Below are positions 33,029-42,187 of a DNA stretch of 64,000 nt, one piece after another (position 1 is the stretch's first letter; each line of letters starts with the position of its first letter). The position numbers were made by a program, and so were the translations under genes. The stretch is from NCBI GenBank assembly GCA_040905445.1, contig JBBDRN010000039.1, positions 1-64,000 on the forward strand. Reading direction: 5' to 3'. Below the pieces are notes generated by a model that saw nothing but the letters and a program-made list of their open reading frames with translations, was not told where the DNA came from and made no database searches. The stretch is from SKPT01 sp040905445. Lineage in GTDB: Bacteria > Planctomycetota > Phycisphaerae > Phycisphaerales > Phycisphaeraceae.

Positions 33029-34771
33029 ATGGCCGAGCACAACCGGCAACTGGCCCGTATCTTCGACCAGATGGCCCAGCTCGTCGAAGTCCTCGGCGGC
33101 AACCGCTTCCGCGTCGGCGCCTTCGAGAAGGCGTCGCGCGTCCTCGGCGAACTGCCCAACGACATCAGCCAATACGACCGCACGCGGCTGACCGACATCG
33201 ACGGCATCGGCCAGGGCACCGCCGACCGCATCGTCGAGTTCCTCGACACCGGCCAGATCGACGAGCACCAGAAGCTCCTCGCCGACGTGCCCGCCGGGCT
33301 GCTCGACGTCCTCGCCATCCCCGGCGTCGGGCCCAAGAGCGTCGCCACGCTCTGGCGCCAGGGCGGCGTGACCGACCTCGCGTCGCTCAAGCAGAAGCTG
33401 GAGACCGGCGAGCTCGAGGACCTGCCCCGCATGGGCAAGAAGACGCTCGACAACATCAACGCCAGTCTCGCCTTCGCCCAGGCCGCCGGCGCCAGGCGCC
33501 GCATCGGCGAGGCCCTGCCCCTGGCGCGCTGGTTCGTCGACAAGCTGCGCGGTCTCAAGCAGGTCAACGACGCCGCCTACGCCGGGTCGCTGCGCCGAGG
33601 CTGCGAAACAATCGGCGACATCGACCTGATCGTCTGCGCCGATGCCGGCGACGCCAGGAATATCAGCGACCTGTTCGTCGCGTTCGACGGCGTAACCGAC
33701 GTGCTGCTCAAGGGGCAGACGAAGACCAGCGTGCGCACCGAGCCGGGCCTGCAGGTCGACCTGCGCATCATCGAGCCGGCAGCGTACGGCGCGGCCCTCA
33801 TCTACTTCACCGGCTCCAAGGCCCACAACATCCGCCTGCGCGAGCGTGCCATCGCGCAGGGTTACAAGCTCAGCGAGTATGGGCTGTTCAACGGCGAGGC
33901 CGACGGCGCCAAGCGCGTCGCGGGCGAGACCGAGCGCGAGGTGTATGACAAGCTGGGCCTGGCGTGGATCGAGCCGGAGCTGCGCGAGGACCATGGGGAG
34001 ATCGCTCTGGCGGCCAAGGGCACACTGCCCGCGCTCGTCGAGCTCAAGCACATCCAGTCCGAGCTGCACACCCACACCACCGCCAGCGACGGTCACTGGT
34101 CGATCCGCGAGCTCGCGCTTGCCGTCGCGGACCGCGGTTTCCACACGCTGGCCGTCACCGACCACTCGCGGTCGCAGGTGCAGGCCAACGGGCTGACCGC
34201 CAGTCGCCTGGAGGAGCACGTCGCCGCGGTGCGCGAGGCGGCCGCGGAGCTCGACGGCAGGATCCGCCTGCTCGCCGGTGCCGAGGTCGACATCCTCAGC
34301 GACGGCAAGCTCGACTACCCTGACAGCGTGCTGGCGACGCTCGATGTCGTCGTCGCCTCGCCCCATGCCGCGCTGTCGCAGGAGCCCGCCAAGGCAACCC
34401 GCCGGCTGCTCAAGGCGATCGAGAACCGTTACGTCACCATCCTCGGCCACCCGACGGGACGACTCGTCAACCGCCGCGAGGGGCTGCACCCGGACATCAA
34501 GCAGGTCGCCGCGGCGGCGGCCCAGCGCGGCATCGCCGTCGAGGTCAACGCCAACCATCACCGCCTGGACCTGCGCGACGTGCACGCGCGCGTCGCGCTC
34601 GAGGCCGGCTGCAAGCTCGCCATCAACACCGACGCCCACGGGCACGCCGACCTCGACCAGCTCGTTTACGGCGTGCTCACCGCCCGCCGGGCCGGCGCCA
34701 CGCGGCAGGACGTCGTCAACACCTTCAACAAGGCCGCGCTGACCAAGTGGCTGAAGTCGACGAGGAAATGA
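33029..34771 (+). CDS. polX: DNA polymerase/3'-5' exonuclease PolX
   Basis: A 580-residue family X polymerase for gap filling in base-excision repair. The N-terminal 8-kDa-like and helix-hairpin-helix regions contain LTDIDGIGQGTADRI and LLDVLAIPGVGPKSV. The palm has GSLRRGCETIGDIDLIV with the two catalytic Asp, and VDLRIIEP with the third. The C-terminal PHP domain (from about 330) has SELHTHTTASDGHWS, VTDHSRS, LAGAEVDIL, GHPTGRL and INTDAHGH, supplying metal ligands for 3'-5' exonuclease activity. Length matches bacterial PolX (about 570-580). The start at 33029 has a leaderless-type arrangement. Confidence 0.96.
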   Translation: MAEHNRQLARIFDQMAQLVEVLGGNRFRVGAFEKASRVLGELPNDISQYDRTRLTDIDGIGQGTADRIVEFLDTGQIDEHQKLLADVPAGLLDVLAIPGVGPKSVATLWRQGGVTDLASLKQKLETGELEDLPRMGKKTLDNINASLAFAQAAGARRRIGEALPLARWFVDKLRGLKQVNDAAYAGSLRRGCETIGDIDLIVCADAGDARNISDLFVAFDGVTDVLLKGQTKTSVRTEPGLQVDLRIIEPAAYGAALIYFTGSKAHNIRLRERAIAQGYKLSEYGLFNGEADGAKRVAGETEREVYDKLGLAWIEPELREDHGEIALAAKGTLPALVELKHIQSELHTHTTASDGHWSIRELALAVADRGFHTLAVTDHSRSQVQANGLTASRLEEHVAAVREAAAELDGRIRLLAGAEVDILSDGKLDYPDSVLATLDVVVASPHAALSQEPAKATRRLLKAIENRYVTILGHPTGRLVNRREGLHPDIKQVAAAAAQRGIAVEVNANHHRLDLRDVHARVALEAGCKLAINTDAHGHADLDQLVYGVLTARRAGATRQDVVNTFNKAALTKWLKSTRK

Positions 34772-34821
34772 ACGATGGACAATGCATAATGAACAACGAC
34801 GGGGCGGCCGGTTTCTGTTTG

Positions 34822-34856
34822 TGCATTGTGCATTGTGCATTGTGCATTGTGCATTG
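34822..34856. repeat. TGCATTG heptamer tandem repeat
   Basis: Five perfect TGCATTG units. A nearby upstream segment (GGACAATGCATAATGAACAA, 34778-34797) is partly complementary, so a hairpin can form. A related short stretch occurs at 62531-62568. It lies between polX and the isomerase gene and ends 11 nt before that ATG. Confidence 0.85.
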
Positions 34857-34867
34857 ATAATTGACCC

Positions 34868-35698
34868 ATGCGAATCTCCACCTCCTCCTATTCTCTGCAC
34901 GGCACGCTCGGCACCCCGATGTACCAGGGCGACCCGCGGCTGGGTCAGCTCGTCAACACCCAAGCCGCGCGCGACGGGCTCGACCTGCTCGCCCTGCCCG
35001 GGCGGCTCGCGGCCCACGGCATCGCCACGCTGGAGCTGTGCCACTTCCACCTGCCTGCCGTGGACGCCGACTACCTCGGCCGCCTGCGCACCGCGCTTGA
35101 CGAGGCGAGCGTCGAGCTGTTCAGCCTCCTCATCGACGCCGGTGACATCGGCCACGCGGACGATGCCCAGCGGCAGGCGGACGCGGCGTGGATCGCGAGC
35201 TGGCTGCAAATCGCCGGCCGACTCGGGGCCAGCCACGCCCGCGTCGCGCCGGGGCATACGGCGCCCGACGAGACGGTGATCGAGCGCGTCGCCGGTGAGC
35301 TTGCCGCGCTGTCGCGCGTCGGGCAGGCCCACGGCGTGCAGGTGATCACCGAGAACTGGCACGCGTTCAACCGCGAGGCCGACGCCCTGCTCGCCGTGCT
35401 CGACCGCTGCGACGAGCCCGTCGGGCTGTGCGCGGATTTCGGCAACGCCGAGGGCGAAAACAAGTACGCGCTGCTTGGCAAGCTGCTGCCGCGGGCCACG
35501 TCGATCCACGCCAAGGCCCGCTACGACGACGCCGGCCGCATCGACGGCACCGACCTCGCCCGGTGCATGGACATGGCCCGTGAGGCGCGCTTTGATGGTC
35601 CGGTGTCGCTCATCTACGCCGACACGAGCGACGAGTGGGCCGGGCTCGCCGTCCTGCACGACGTGGTTCGGCCGTACGCCCAGTTCGCCAGCGCCTGA
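34868..35698 (+). CDS. Sugar phosphate isomerase/epimerase family protein (xylose-isomerase-like TIM barrel)
   Basis: A 276-residue protein of the AP-endonuclease-2/xylose-isomerase-like TIM barrel superfamily. It begins MRISTSSYSLHG; GIATLELCHFHLP and ELFSLLIDAGD are beta-strand ends. Metal ligands are likely the Glu in VITENWHAF, the Asp in VGLCADFGNAEG, the His in SIHAKARYDD, and the Asp in YADTSDEW. Relatives include inosose dehydratases, tagatose and other ketose epimerases. The substrate here is unknown. The upstream spacer is filled by the TGCATTG repeat, leaving no room for a normal ribosome binding site. Confidence 0.82.
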   Translation: MRISTSSYSLHGTLGTPMYQGDPRLGQLVNTQAARDGLDLLALPGRLAAHGIATLELCHFHLPAVDADYLGRLRTALDEASVELFSLLIDAGDIGHADDAQRQADAAWIASWLQIAGRLGASHARVAPGHTAPDETVIERVAGELAALSRVGQAHGVQVITENWHAFNREADALLAVLDRCDEPVGLCADFGNAEGENKYALLGKLLPRATSIHAKARYDDAGRIDGTDLARCMDMAREARFDGPVSLIYADTSDEWAGLAVLHDVVRPYAQFASA

Positions 35699-35757
35699 CC
35701 CATCGCCCCCGCCACACCGGCCCCGCCACACCGGGCTTGAGATAAAGGAAGCAACCC

Positions 35758-36243
35758 ATGCGACTGCTCACCCTGCTCGGCATCGTGCTCCTCGGCCTAT
35801 TGCTGACGGCGATGCACACCCTCGTCGCGTTCGCGCTCGTGATCGCGATGGCCGCAAACGTCGACGGCGGCGAGGGCGGTGACGGTGGCGGTGGCGGAGA
35901 TTCGCAGACCGTGGTCGAAGCCCAGCCGGCTGGCGATGACGCCGACGCCGACGCGGCTGACGCCGACGTCGACCTGCCCGAGCTCGCGCACCGCCTCGGC
36001 ATCGACGGCCGGGGCGCCGGGATCATCCTCCGACCGATCCAGTTCTCCATCGACCGCCCCTACCGCGACGACCTCGTCGTCTTCGAAACCCCCTGGTGGG
36101 TCGTCCTCTACTGGCTCGGCGGAATGGTCGCCCTCGTCCTCGGCGCGCTGCTCTGCGCGGTCGGCATATGGCGGCTGGGCGGACGACGCCGGCCGTTCGC
36201 CGTGACCGCGGGCACCGGCGGATCGACACCGCCGCCGCGGTAG
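35758..36243 (+). CDS. Two-pass membrane protein, unknown function
   Basis: A 161-residue protein. A hydrophobic N-terminal helix (about 3-33) is followed by a Gly/Asp-rich low-complexity segment (GGEGGDGGGGGD, DDADADAADADVD). A short folded-looking stretch comes next (LAHRLGIDGRGAGIILRPIQF), then a second helix (about 118-140, WWVVLYWLGGMVALVLGALL) and a basic tail. No family is recognised. AAGGAAG lies about 8 nt before the ATG. It follows the isomerase gene by 59 nt on the same strand. Confidence 0.7.
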   Translation: MRLLTLLGIVLLGLLLTAMHTLVAFALVIAMAANVDGGEGGDGGGGGDSQTVVEAQPAGDDADADAADADVDLPELAHRLGIDGRGAGIILRPIQFSIDRPYRDDLVVFETPWWVVLYWLGGMVALVLGALLCAVGIWRLGGRRRPFAVTAGTGGSTPPPR

Positions 36244-36281
36244 TCCGCCTTTGCATAGACTCCGTCTGACGGATCCGAAAC

Positions 36282-36396
36282 GGGTGCCACTGACAAGGGC
36301 GTCTTCGGCCTTGTCAGTGTTGGCTGCAATTCGCACTGACAAGCTCCGCGGACTCCGCTTGTCACTGGCACCCCACCCGCGACGAATGAGTTGAAG
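36282..36396. repeat. Palindromic repeat, GGGTGCCACTG family, copy 4 (long form)
   Basis: Begins GGGTGCCACTGACAAGG and ends CTTGTCACTGGCACCCCACC plus GACGAATGAGTTGAAG. Its structure and sequence are as at 16836-16949. It is located just after the two-pass membrane gene. Confidence 0.85.
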
Positions 36397-36402
36397 GCCT
36401 CT

Positions 36403-36462
36403 AGGGTCCGCTGTGTGGACTTGCGCGCTCGCTGCCGTGCGAAGCTCCGCACAGCGGACCCT
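36403..36462. repeat. Inverted pair of GGTCCGCTGTGCGGACC palindromes
   Basis: AGGGTCCGCTGTGTGGAC (36403-36420) and GCTCCGCACAGCGGACCCT (36444-36462) face each other across about 23 nt and can form a long hairpin. It is abutted by copy 4 of the GGGTGCCACTG family and lies just past the regulator stop at 36477. Confidence 0.82.
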
Positions 36463-36476
36463 GCGAGCAGCCTCCG

Positions 36477-38090
36477 TCACCCCGGCTCGTCCAGGCGGTA
36501 CTGCTTGATCTTCTTGTACAGCGTCGTGCGGTTGATGTTGAGCTGCCGGGCCGTCTCCTGCCGGTTCCACTCGTTGGCGTTGAGCGCCGCGAGAATGATC
36601 TGCCGCTCCGGCTCGCGCAGCGCCTCGTCCAGCGGCGTCGCCGTCCACCCGTCCACCAGCGCCGGCACGCTGATGCTCCCCCCGCGCTTGTTGCCGGTCT
36701 GGGCCGCGGGCTCACCGGCCCGCGCCGTCGTGCCCACCTCGCCGGTGCGCACCGCCTCGGGCAGGTCCTCGACGCGGATCACCGGCCCCTTGCTCAGCAC
36801 CACCGCCCGCTCCACGACGTTCTCGAGCTCGCGCACGTTGCCCGGCCAACCATACGCCCGCAGCGCCGCCAGCGCATCGTTGTCGAGCTGCCGCTGCCGG
36901 TTCATCTCCTTGCAGTACCGCTCCAGGAAGTGCTCGGCCAGCAGGGCGATGTCACCCTGGCGCTGCCGCAGCGGCGGCATGTGGATGTTCACCACGTTGA
37001 TCCGGTAGTACAGGTCCTCCCGGAAGACGCCGCGCTCGACGAGCTCGTGCAGGTCGCAGTTGGCCGCGAGCACGAAACGCACATCCACGTGCACCGTCTG
37101 CGCCGACCCGACCGGCTCGAACGCCCGCTCCTGCAGCACACGCAGCAGCTTGAGCTGCAGCGCCGGCGTCGCGGAGTTGATCTCGTCGATGAAGAGCGTC
37201 CCGCCGTCCGCGGCGACGATCTTGCCCGGCTTGTCGTAGTCCGCGCCGGTGAACGCGCCGCGCACGTGGCCGAACAACTCGCTCTCGAGCAGCGTCTCCG
37301 GAATCGACCCGCACGAGAACGTCACGAACGGCCCCCCCCCACCACTCGCCCCGCCACTCGCCCCGCCACTCGCCCCACCGCCACCGCCACTTGTCCCGCC
37401 GCCCGTTTCGCCGTCCGTTGCACTGCCGCGCCCCCCGTGCCCCCGCTCCCGCGCCGGCGGCGCATCGCTGCCGGGGCCCGCCAGCCGCCCCGTGCCCCGT
37501 GGGCTCAGCGTATGCACCGCCCGCGCGACCATCGTCTTGCCTGTCCCCGAGTCCCCGGTGATCAGCACCGTCGTCTTCGTCGGCGCGACCGCCTCGACCA
37601 GGTCGTAGACGCGCTGCATCCGGTGGTCCGCGCCGACGAGGTTCGCGAGCCCGAAGCGTTCCGAGAGCTGGCTGCGCAGCGTCTGGTTCTCCGCCACGAG
37701 GACGTGCTGGTTGAGCGCCCGCCCGACCGCCAGGCGCAGCTCGTCATGCACGATCGGCTTGGTCAGGTAGTCGGCCGCGCCGAGACGAATCGCCTCCACC
37801 GCCGACTCGATCTTCCCGAAGTCGGTGATCGCGATCGGCACGAGCGACGGGTGGCGCTTGCGCAGCGTGCGCAGCGTCTCCATGCCGTCGCTGCGCGGCA
37901 TGTTGAGATCGAGCACGACGATGCCGAACCCGCCCCCGCTGCTGTTGCCGCCGCCTTCGAGCGCGGCCAGAGCCTCGGCGGCGTCATGAGCCGTCGCCGT
38001 CGCATACCCCGCCTCGGCGAGGAAGTCCGCGAGGCTCTCCGCCACGATCGGGTCGTCGTCCACGATCAGGATGCGTGCCTGCTCAACCAT
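36477..38090 (-). CDS. Sigma-54-dependent response regulator (NtrC family)
   Basis: A 537-residue regulator: receiver, AAA+ and DNA-binding domains. The receiver (about 5-120) has acidic pocket VDDDP, phospho-acceptor Asp in VVLDLNMPRSD, and K in YLTKPI. The AAA+ domain has Walker A GDSGTGKT, the sigma-54 contact GAFTGA, and Walker B GGTLFIDEI with WPGNVRELENVVERAV. The C-terminal Fis-type helix-turn-helix is ETARQLNINRTTLYKKIKQY. A Gly/Ser-rich insertion of about 55 residues sits between Walker A and the PFVTFSCGSIPETLLESEL helix, where family members have only a few residues. No partner kinase is adjacent. The start at 38090 is the first fitting the receiver fold. Confidence 0.93.
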   Translation of the reverse strand: MVEQARILIVDDDPIVAESLADFLAEAGYATATAHDAAEALAALEGGGNSSGGGFGIVVLDLNMPRSDGMETLRTLRKRHPSLVPIAITDFGKIESAVEAIRLGAADYLTKPIVHDELRLAVGRALNQHVLVAENQTLRSQLSERFGLANLVGADHRMQRVYDLVEAVAPTKTTVLITGDSGTGKTMVARAVHTLSPRGTGRLAGPGSDAPPARERGHGGRGSATDGETGGGTSGGGGGASGGASGGASGGGGPFVTFSCGSIPETLLESELFGHVRGAFTGADYDKPGKIVAADGGTLFIDEINSATPALQLKLLRVLQERAFEPVGSAQTVHVDVRFVLAANCDLHELVERGVFREDLYYRINVVNIHMPPLRQRQGDIALLAEHFLERYCKEMNRQRQLDNDALAALRAYGWPGNVRELENVVERAVVLSKGPVIRVEDLPEAVRTGEVGTTARAGEPAAQTGNKRGGSISVPALVDGWTATPLDEALREPERQIILAALNANEWNRQETARQLNINRTTLYKKIKQYRLDEPG

Positions 38091-38225
38091 GTCCGATAAG
38101 CCTTCTCCATCCACCACGGCGCCCGCCGCGCGCGTGTTGCCCCCCGGCAACGCCTCCACTGGCTTATCGGCACATCACCCGGCCGCGTTGAAAACATGTC
38201 GGTCCCCGGCAACACGCCCGCAGCG

Positions 38226-38948
38226 TCACCCCTGCACCGCGGCGATCGCCTGCTCGATCGTGAAGGCGTCCTCGTAGAGCGCCCGGCCCACGATGACGCC
38301 CTGCAGCGGAAGCTCCCGCAGCGCCTGCAGGTGCTCGACGCGCCCGACGCCGCCGGAGGACACCACGCCGACGCGCGTCGCCTCGGCCACCTGCCGGGTC
38401 GCGTCGACGTTGGGCCCGGCGAGCGTGCCGTCGGTCGCGATGTCGGTGTACACGATCGCCGCCAGCGGCCAATCGGTGACGCGCTCCGCCACCGCGACCG
38501 CGCTCATTTCAGTCGTCTGCTCCCACCCGGCGACGGCGAGCATGCCCTGACGCGCGTCGAGCCCGAGCACCAGCCGGTCCCGGTAGCCGGACTTGTGCGC
38601 CAGCTCGCGGAACCAGCCCCAGTTCCGCAGCGCGGCCGTGCCGAGGATCACGCGCTCGACGCCCGCGGCCAGGAGCTGATCGACCGCCGCCTCGTCGCGC
38701 ACGCCGCCGCCCACCTCCACACGGAGCCCGGTGTCGCGGCAGATGCGCTCGATGACCGGCAGGTGCTCAACTTGGCCCGACCGCGCCCCGTCGAGATCGA
38801 CCAGGTGCAGCCAGGTCGCGCCCGCCTGCTCAAAGCGGCGGGCCTGGTCAAGCGGGTCGGCGGCGTACGTCGTCTGCTGGGCGTAGTCGCCCTGACGCAG
38901 GCGGACGACCCGGCCGTCGCGCAGGTCAATGGAGGGGAAAAGGTGCAT
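38226..38948 (-). CDS. hisA: Phosphoribosylformimino-5-aminoimidazole carboxamide ribotide isomerase
   Basis: A 240-residue TIM-barrel isomerase of histidine synthesis (the fourth step, ProFAR to PRFAR). Catalytic Asp is in LFPSIDLRDGRVVRL, and the second Asp is in LVLGLDARQGMLAVAGW. Phosphate sites are VEVGGGVRD with VILGTAAL, and VVSSGGVGRVEHL with GVIVGRALYED. It is isolated from other his genes. The ATG at 38948 has TACACT 6 nt upstream and no ribosome binding site. It is divergent from the glycosidase gene, with only about 80 nt between. Confidence 0.95.
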   Translation of the reverse strand: MHLFPSIDLRDGRVVRLRQGDYAQQTTYAADPLDQARRFEQAGATWLHLVDLDGARSGQVEHLPVIERICRDTGLRVEVGGGVRDEAAVDQLLAAGVERVILGTAALRNWGWFRELAHKSGYRDRLVLGLDARQGMLAVAGWEQTTEMSAVAVAERVTDWPLAAIVYTDIATDGTLAGPNVDATRQVAEATRVGVVSSGGVGRVEHLQALRELPLQGVIVGRALYEDAFTIEQAIAAVQG

Positions 38949-38954
38949 CCCAGC

Positions 38955-38960
38955 AGTGTA
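38955..38960 (-). promoter_or_regulatory. -10 element for leaderless hisA
   Basis: TACACT on the minus strand ends 6 nt before the ATG at 38948. Confidence 0.5.
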
Positions 38961-39027
38961 GTGGATCGGCCGCCCACCTCCCCGGCCCCCGCCCCGCCTG
39001 CCGCCGGTACAATCGCCCCATTCACCG

Positions 39028-42000
39028 ATGAAAGGGCTCCACATGGACCGCCACGCGTTTCGTGACCCCGCCAAGGCCTACCGCGGCGTCACCCTCTGGA
39101 TGCTCAACGACGCCCTCGACGTCCACGAAATCGCCCGCCAGCTCGACGGCCTGCACGCCGCCGGCTTCGGCGCGATGATCGGACGCACGTTCAACGGCCT
39201 GCGCACCGAGTACCTCAGCGAGGACTGGATGCGCATCATCGACACCATCATCCAGGGCGCGTCGAAGCACGATATGAAGGTCTGGCTCCAGGCGGGGTAC
39301 ATGCCCAGCGCCGTGCCCGACCTTGACCCCGCCGTCGCCCACCAGGGCCTCGCCCTGCGCAGCGCATCGGACCCGCCCCACGACGCCGAGCTGCGCGTCC
39401 TCGCCGAGCACGACGGCAACCTCATCACCCTCCGCAAAATGACCAGCGTCCTCGACCTGCTCAACAAGGACGCCGTCAAGCGCTACCTCGACAAGGCCTA
39501 CATCGAAACCTGGCAGCCGCGCTTCGGCCACGAGTTCGGCAAGACGGTCGAGGCCGTCTGGGTCGACGAGCCCCACTTCCGCCCCCCACTCGTGCCCTGG
39601 TCCGACCGGTTGCCCGACGCGTTCCGCGAGCAGTGGGGCTACGACATCGCCGACCACGTCACGTCGCTGCTGCTGCCCGTCGGCGACCACCACAAAATCC
39701 GCCACCACTTCTGGCGCACCGTCCTCGGCCTGTTCGTCGAAGGCTACTTCGAGCCCGTCGGCCAGTGGTCACGCGAGAACAACGTCAAGTTCGCTGGCCA
39801 CCTCATGGGCGAAGACACGCTCAACAACCAGGTCGCCTGGACCGGCGCCACCATGCCCTGCTACGAACCGATGCAACTGCCCGGCATCGACCACCTGACC
39901 ATGAGCCTCTACTGGCCGGCGCGCAAAAAGTTCATCCTCACGCCCAAGCAGTGTGCCTCCGTCGCCAATCAGCTCGGCACCGAAGAAATCCTCGCGGAGA
40001 TGTTCGGCGTCAGCTCGCAGGGAATCACCTTCGAAAACCGCAAAGAGATCGCCAACTGGATGGCCGCGCTCGGCATCAACTACCGCTGCTACCACGGCTC
40101 GTTCTACTCCCTCCGCGGCCGGCGCAAGCGCATCTACGTTCCCCACCTCTCCCATCAGCAGCCATGGTGGGACGACAACCACTTGGAGGCCGACTACTTC
40201 GCCCGCGTCTCCTACGCCCTGCGCCGCGGCCAAACCATCGCCGACGTGCTCGTCCTGCACCCGATCGAGTCCGCCTACTGCCTCTACGATCCGACGTCCA
40301 TGCACCGCCCACACGACCGCTCCACCGAGCGCAGCGACGTCCGCGACATGGACGACCGCCTCGTCCAGCTCTGCGACAACCTGCTGTCGATCCAGCGCGA
40401 CTTCGAGTTCGGCGACGAGACGCTCATCGGCAAGCACGGCCGCGTCGAAAGGGGCACGCTGGACGTCGGCCGCGCCGCTTACCGCGTCGTCATCCTCCCC
40501 GACATGCTCACCATCCGCCGCTCCACGCTCGACCTGCTCGAGCGCTTCGTCGAGGTCGGCGGCACCGTCCTCGCCGCGGGCGCGCTGCCCGAGCGCATCG
40601 ACGGCGAGGCCAGCGACGACGCGCAAGCACTCGCCAGCCTCGCCCAGCGCGTGCACAATGACCCCGCCGCCCTGCGCGCCGCCCTCGACGAGCGCGTCCC
40701 CGCCGACGTCACCGTGCGCAGCGGGGGCAGCGCGCAAGACGCGGCCCACGTCTGGGTCCATGGCCGGGCCGTCGACGACCAGCGCATCTACTTCATCACC
40801 AACACCAGCCGCGACGACGCCGTCACGGTCGACATCGGCTTCGCCCGCGCCGGCCGCCTCGAAGCCTGGGATCTCGCCACGGCCAACATCACCGACGCGC
40901 CTCAAACCCCAGGCTCCACCGCCGGCGTCACCACGCGCCTCGACCTCGCCCCGCTCGACTCGCGCCTCATCGTTCTGCACGAAAACGACGCCCCGCTCGA
41001 CATCGCCCCCACCACCTGGCGCGAGACCCGCGCCGTCACCCTCCCCGCCGCCGGCCGCATCGAGCCCAACGCGCCCAACGCGCTGACGCTCGACTTCGCC
41101 CGCTACCGCAAGGGGGGCGCCGACTGGAGCGAGCCGGTACCCATGATGCAGGTGCAGGACGACCTGCAGCGCGATCGCTACACCGGCCCCGTCACGCTCG
41201 AGTACCGCTTCACCGCCGACCACGTCCCGGACGATCTTCGCGTCGTCATTGAGGACGCCGCCGAGTTCGCCATCCGCGTCAACGGCCAGACGATCACCGC
41301 GCCTCCCACGCCCACCGCCGCAGCGCCACCCGACTACATCGACCACAGCTTCCACCCCGTCCCCATCGCTGCCGCCGCCCGCGTCGGCGAAAACATCATT
41401 GAGCTCACGCGCGACTTCACCCCCCTGCCCGAGGCCCGCTTCGCGCTGGCCAAGCTCTTCGAAAACCAGCAGGGCACGGAGCTCGAGTCCATCTACGTCA
41501 TCGGCTCGTTCGCCGTCCGCGCCGCCATCTCCAGCGCCGAGCCCCGCCGCGGCTGCGTCCGCCATCGCCCCGACTTCGTCCTCGATAAACCGCGCGGCGT
41601 CGGCGACGGCGACTTCACCAGCGCCGGCTACCCCTTCTACGCCGGCCGCATCCGCTTCACGCGCACCATCAACCTCACCGCCTCCGACGACGGCGAGCGC
41701 GTCGTCCTCGAGCTCGCGTCACTCAATGCCGCCCTCGTCAAGGTCCGCGTCAACGGCACGCCCGCCGGCGCCATCTGCTGGCCCCCCTACGAGCTCGACA
41801 TCACCCGCCTCGTCCGCGAGGGCGACAACACCATCGAACTGGAGCTCGTCTCCACCCTGCGCAACCTGCTCGGCCCGCACCACCGCGCGGCCGGCGAACC
41901 CGACAACACCTGGCACACGGCCTTCCTCCCCGGCGGCGACCCCAAGCTCCGGGAACACCCCGAAGAAAGCTCCGGCTGGACCAACGACTACTTCAGCACC

Positions 42001-42114
42001 CACTTCGGCCTCCGCGGCCCCACGCGCATCAAGTACATGCAGCCGAGCGAAGAAAACCACCGAGGCACAGAGACACGGAGAAGAGAAGAGACGGTCGGAA
42101 CCACCGATGCATGA
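39028..42114 (+). CDS. GH106-like glycoside hydrolase (alpha-L-rhamnosidase-like)
   Basis: A 1028-residue enzyme. Residues about 10-470 form a TIM-barrel region of the GH106 type: YRGVTLWMLNDALDVHEIAR, LHAAGFGAMIGRTFNG, VEAVWVDEPHF and WTGATMPCYEPM. A flavodoxin-like segment (VVILPDMLTIRRSTLDLLERF) and galactose-binding-like beta domains (VRVNGTPAGAICWPPYELDI, GDNTIELELV) follow. No signal peptide is seen, so it is probably cytosolic. Rhamnosidase activity is an inference; only the fold class is well supported. ATG 39028 follows a TACAAT by 15 nt; ATG 39043, with AAAGGG upstream, is a good alternative. The last about 20 residues are encoded by a GGCACAGAGACACGG-type repeat. A sulfatase and a dioxygenase follow on the same strand. 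Confidence 0.75.
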   Translation: MKGLHMDRHAFRDPAKAYRGVTLWMLNDALDVHEIARQLDGLHAAGFGAMIGRTFNGLRTEYLSEDWMRIIDTIIQGASKHDMKVWLQAGYMPSAVPDLDPAVAHQGLALRSASDPPHDAELRVLAEHDGNLITLRKMTSVLDLLNKDAVKRYLDKAYIETWQPRFGHEFGKTVEAVWVDEPHFRPPLVPWSDRLPDAFREQWGYDIADHVTSLLLPVGDHHKIRHHFWRTVLGLFVEGYFEPVGQWSRENNVKFAGHLMGEDTLNNQVAWTGATMPCYEPMQLPGIDHLTMSLYWPARKKFILTPKQCASVANQLGTEEILAEMFGVSSQGITFENRKEIANWMAALGINYRCYHGSFYSLRGRRKRIYVPHLSHQQPWWDDNHLEADYFARVSYALRRGQTIADVLVLHPIESAYCLYDPTSMHRPHDRSTERSDVRDMDDRLVQLCDNLLSIQRDFEFGDETLIGKHGRVERGTLDVGRAAYRVVILPDMLTIRRSTLDLLERFVEVGGTVLAAGALPERIDGEASDDAQALASLAQRVHNDPAALRAALDERVPADVTVRSGGSAQDAAHVWVHGRAVDDQRIYFITNTSRDDAVTVDIGFARAGRLEAWDLATANITDAPQTPGSTAGVTTRLDLAPLDSRLIVLHENDAPLDIAPTTWRETRAVTLPAAGRIEPNAPNALTLDFARYRKGGADWSEPVPMMQVQDDLQRDRYTGPVTLEYRFTADHVPDDLRVVIEDAAEFAIRVNGQTITAPPTPTAAAPPDYIDHSFHPVPIAAAARVGENIIELTRDFTPLPEARFALAKLFENQQGTELESIYVIGSFAVRAAISSAEPRRGCVRHRPDFVLDKPRGVGDGDFTSAGYPFYAGRIRFTRTINLTASDDGERVVLELASLNAALVKVRVNGTPAGAICWPPYELDITRLVREGDNTIELELVSTLRNLLGPHHRAAGEPDNTWHTAFLPGGDPKLREHPEESSGWTNDYFSTHFGLRGPTRIKYMQPSEENHRGTETRRREETVGTTDA
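42056..42085. repeat. CAGAGACACGG-type repeat at the glycosidase C-terminus
   Basis: CCACCGAGGCACAGAGACAC, a short repeat type known from spacers of large-genome bacteria. It is read through here as His-Arg-Gly-Thr-Glu-Thr. A diverged reverse copy, CCTCCGCGTCTCTGTCGC, lies at 62500-62517. Confidence 0.5.
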
Positions 42115-42187
42115 AGATGCACACTGATAACGTGGAAGCGGAGCTGCCTGAACTGCCCCCTGCAGTCTGCCCCCTGCCCCCTGCTTT

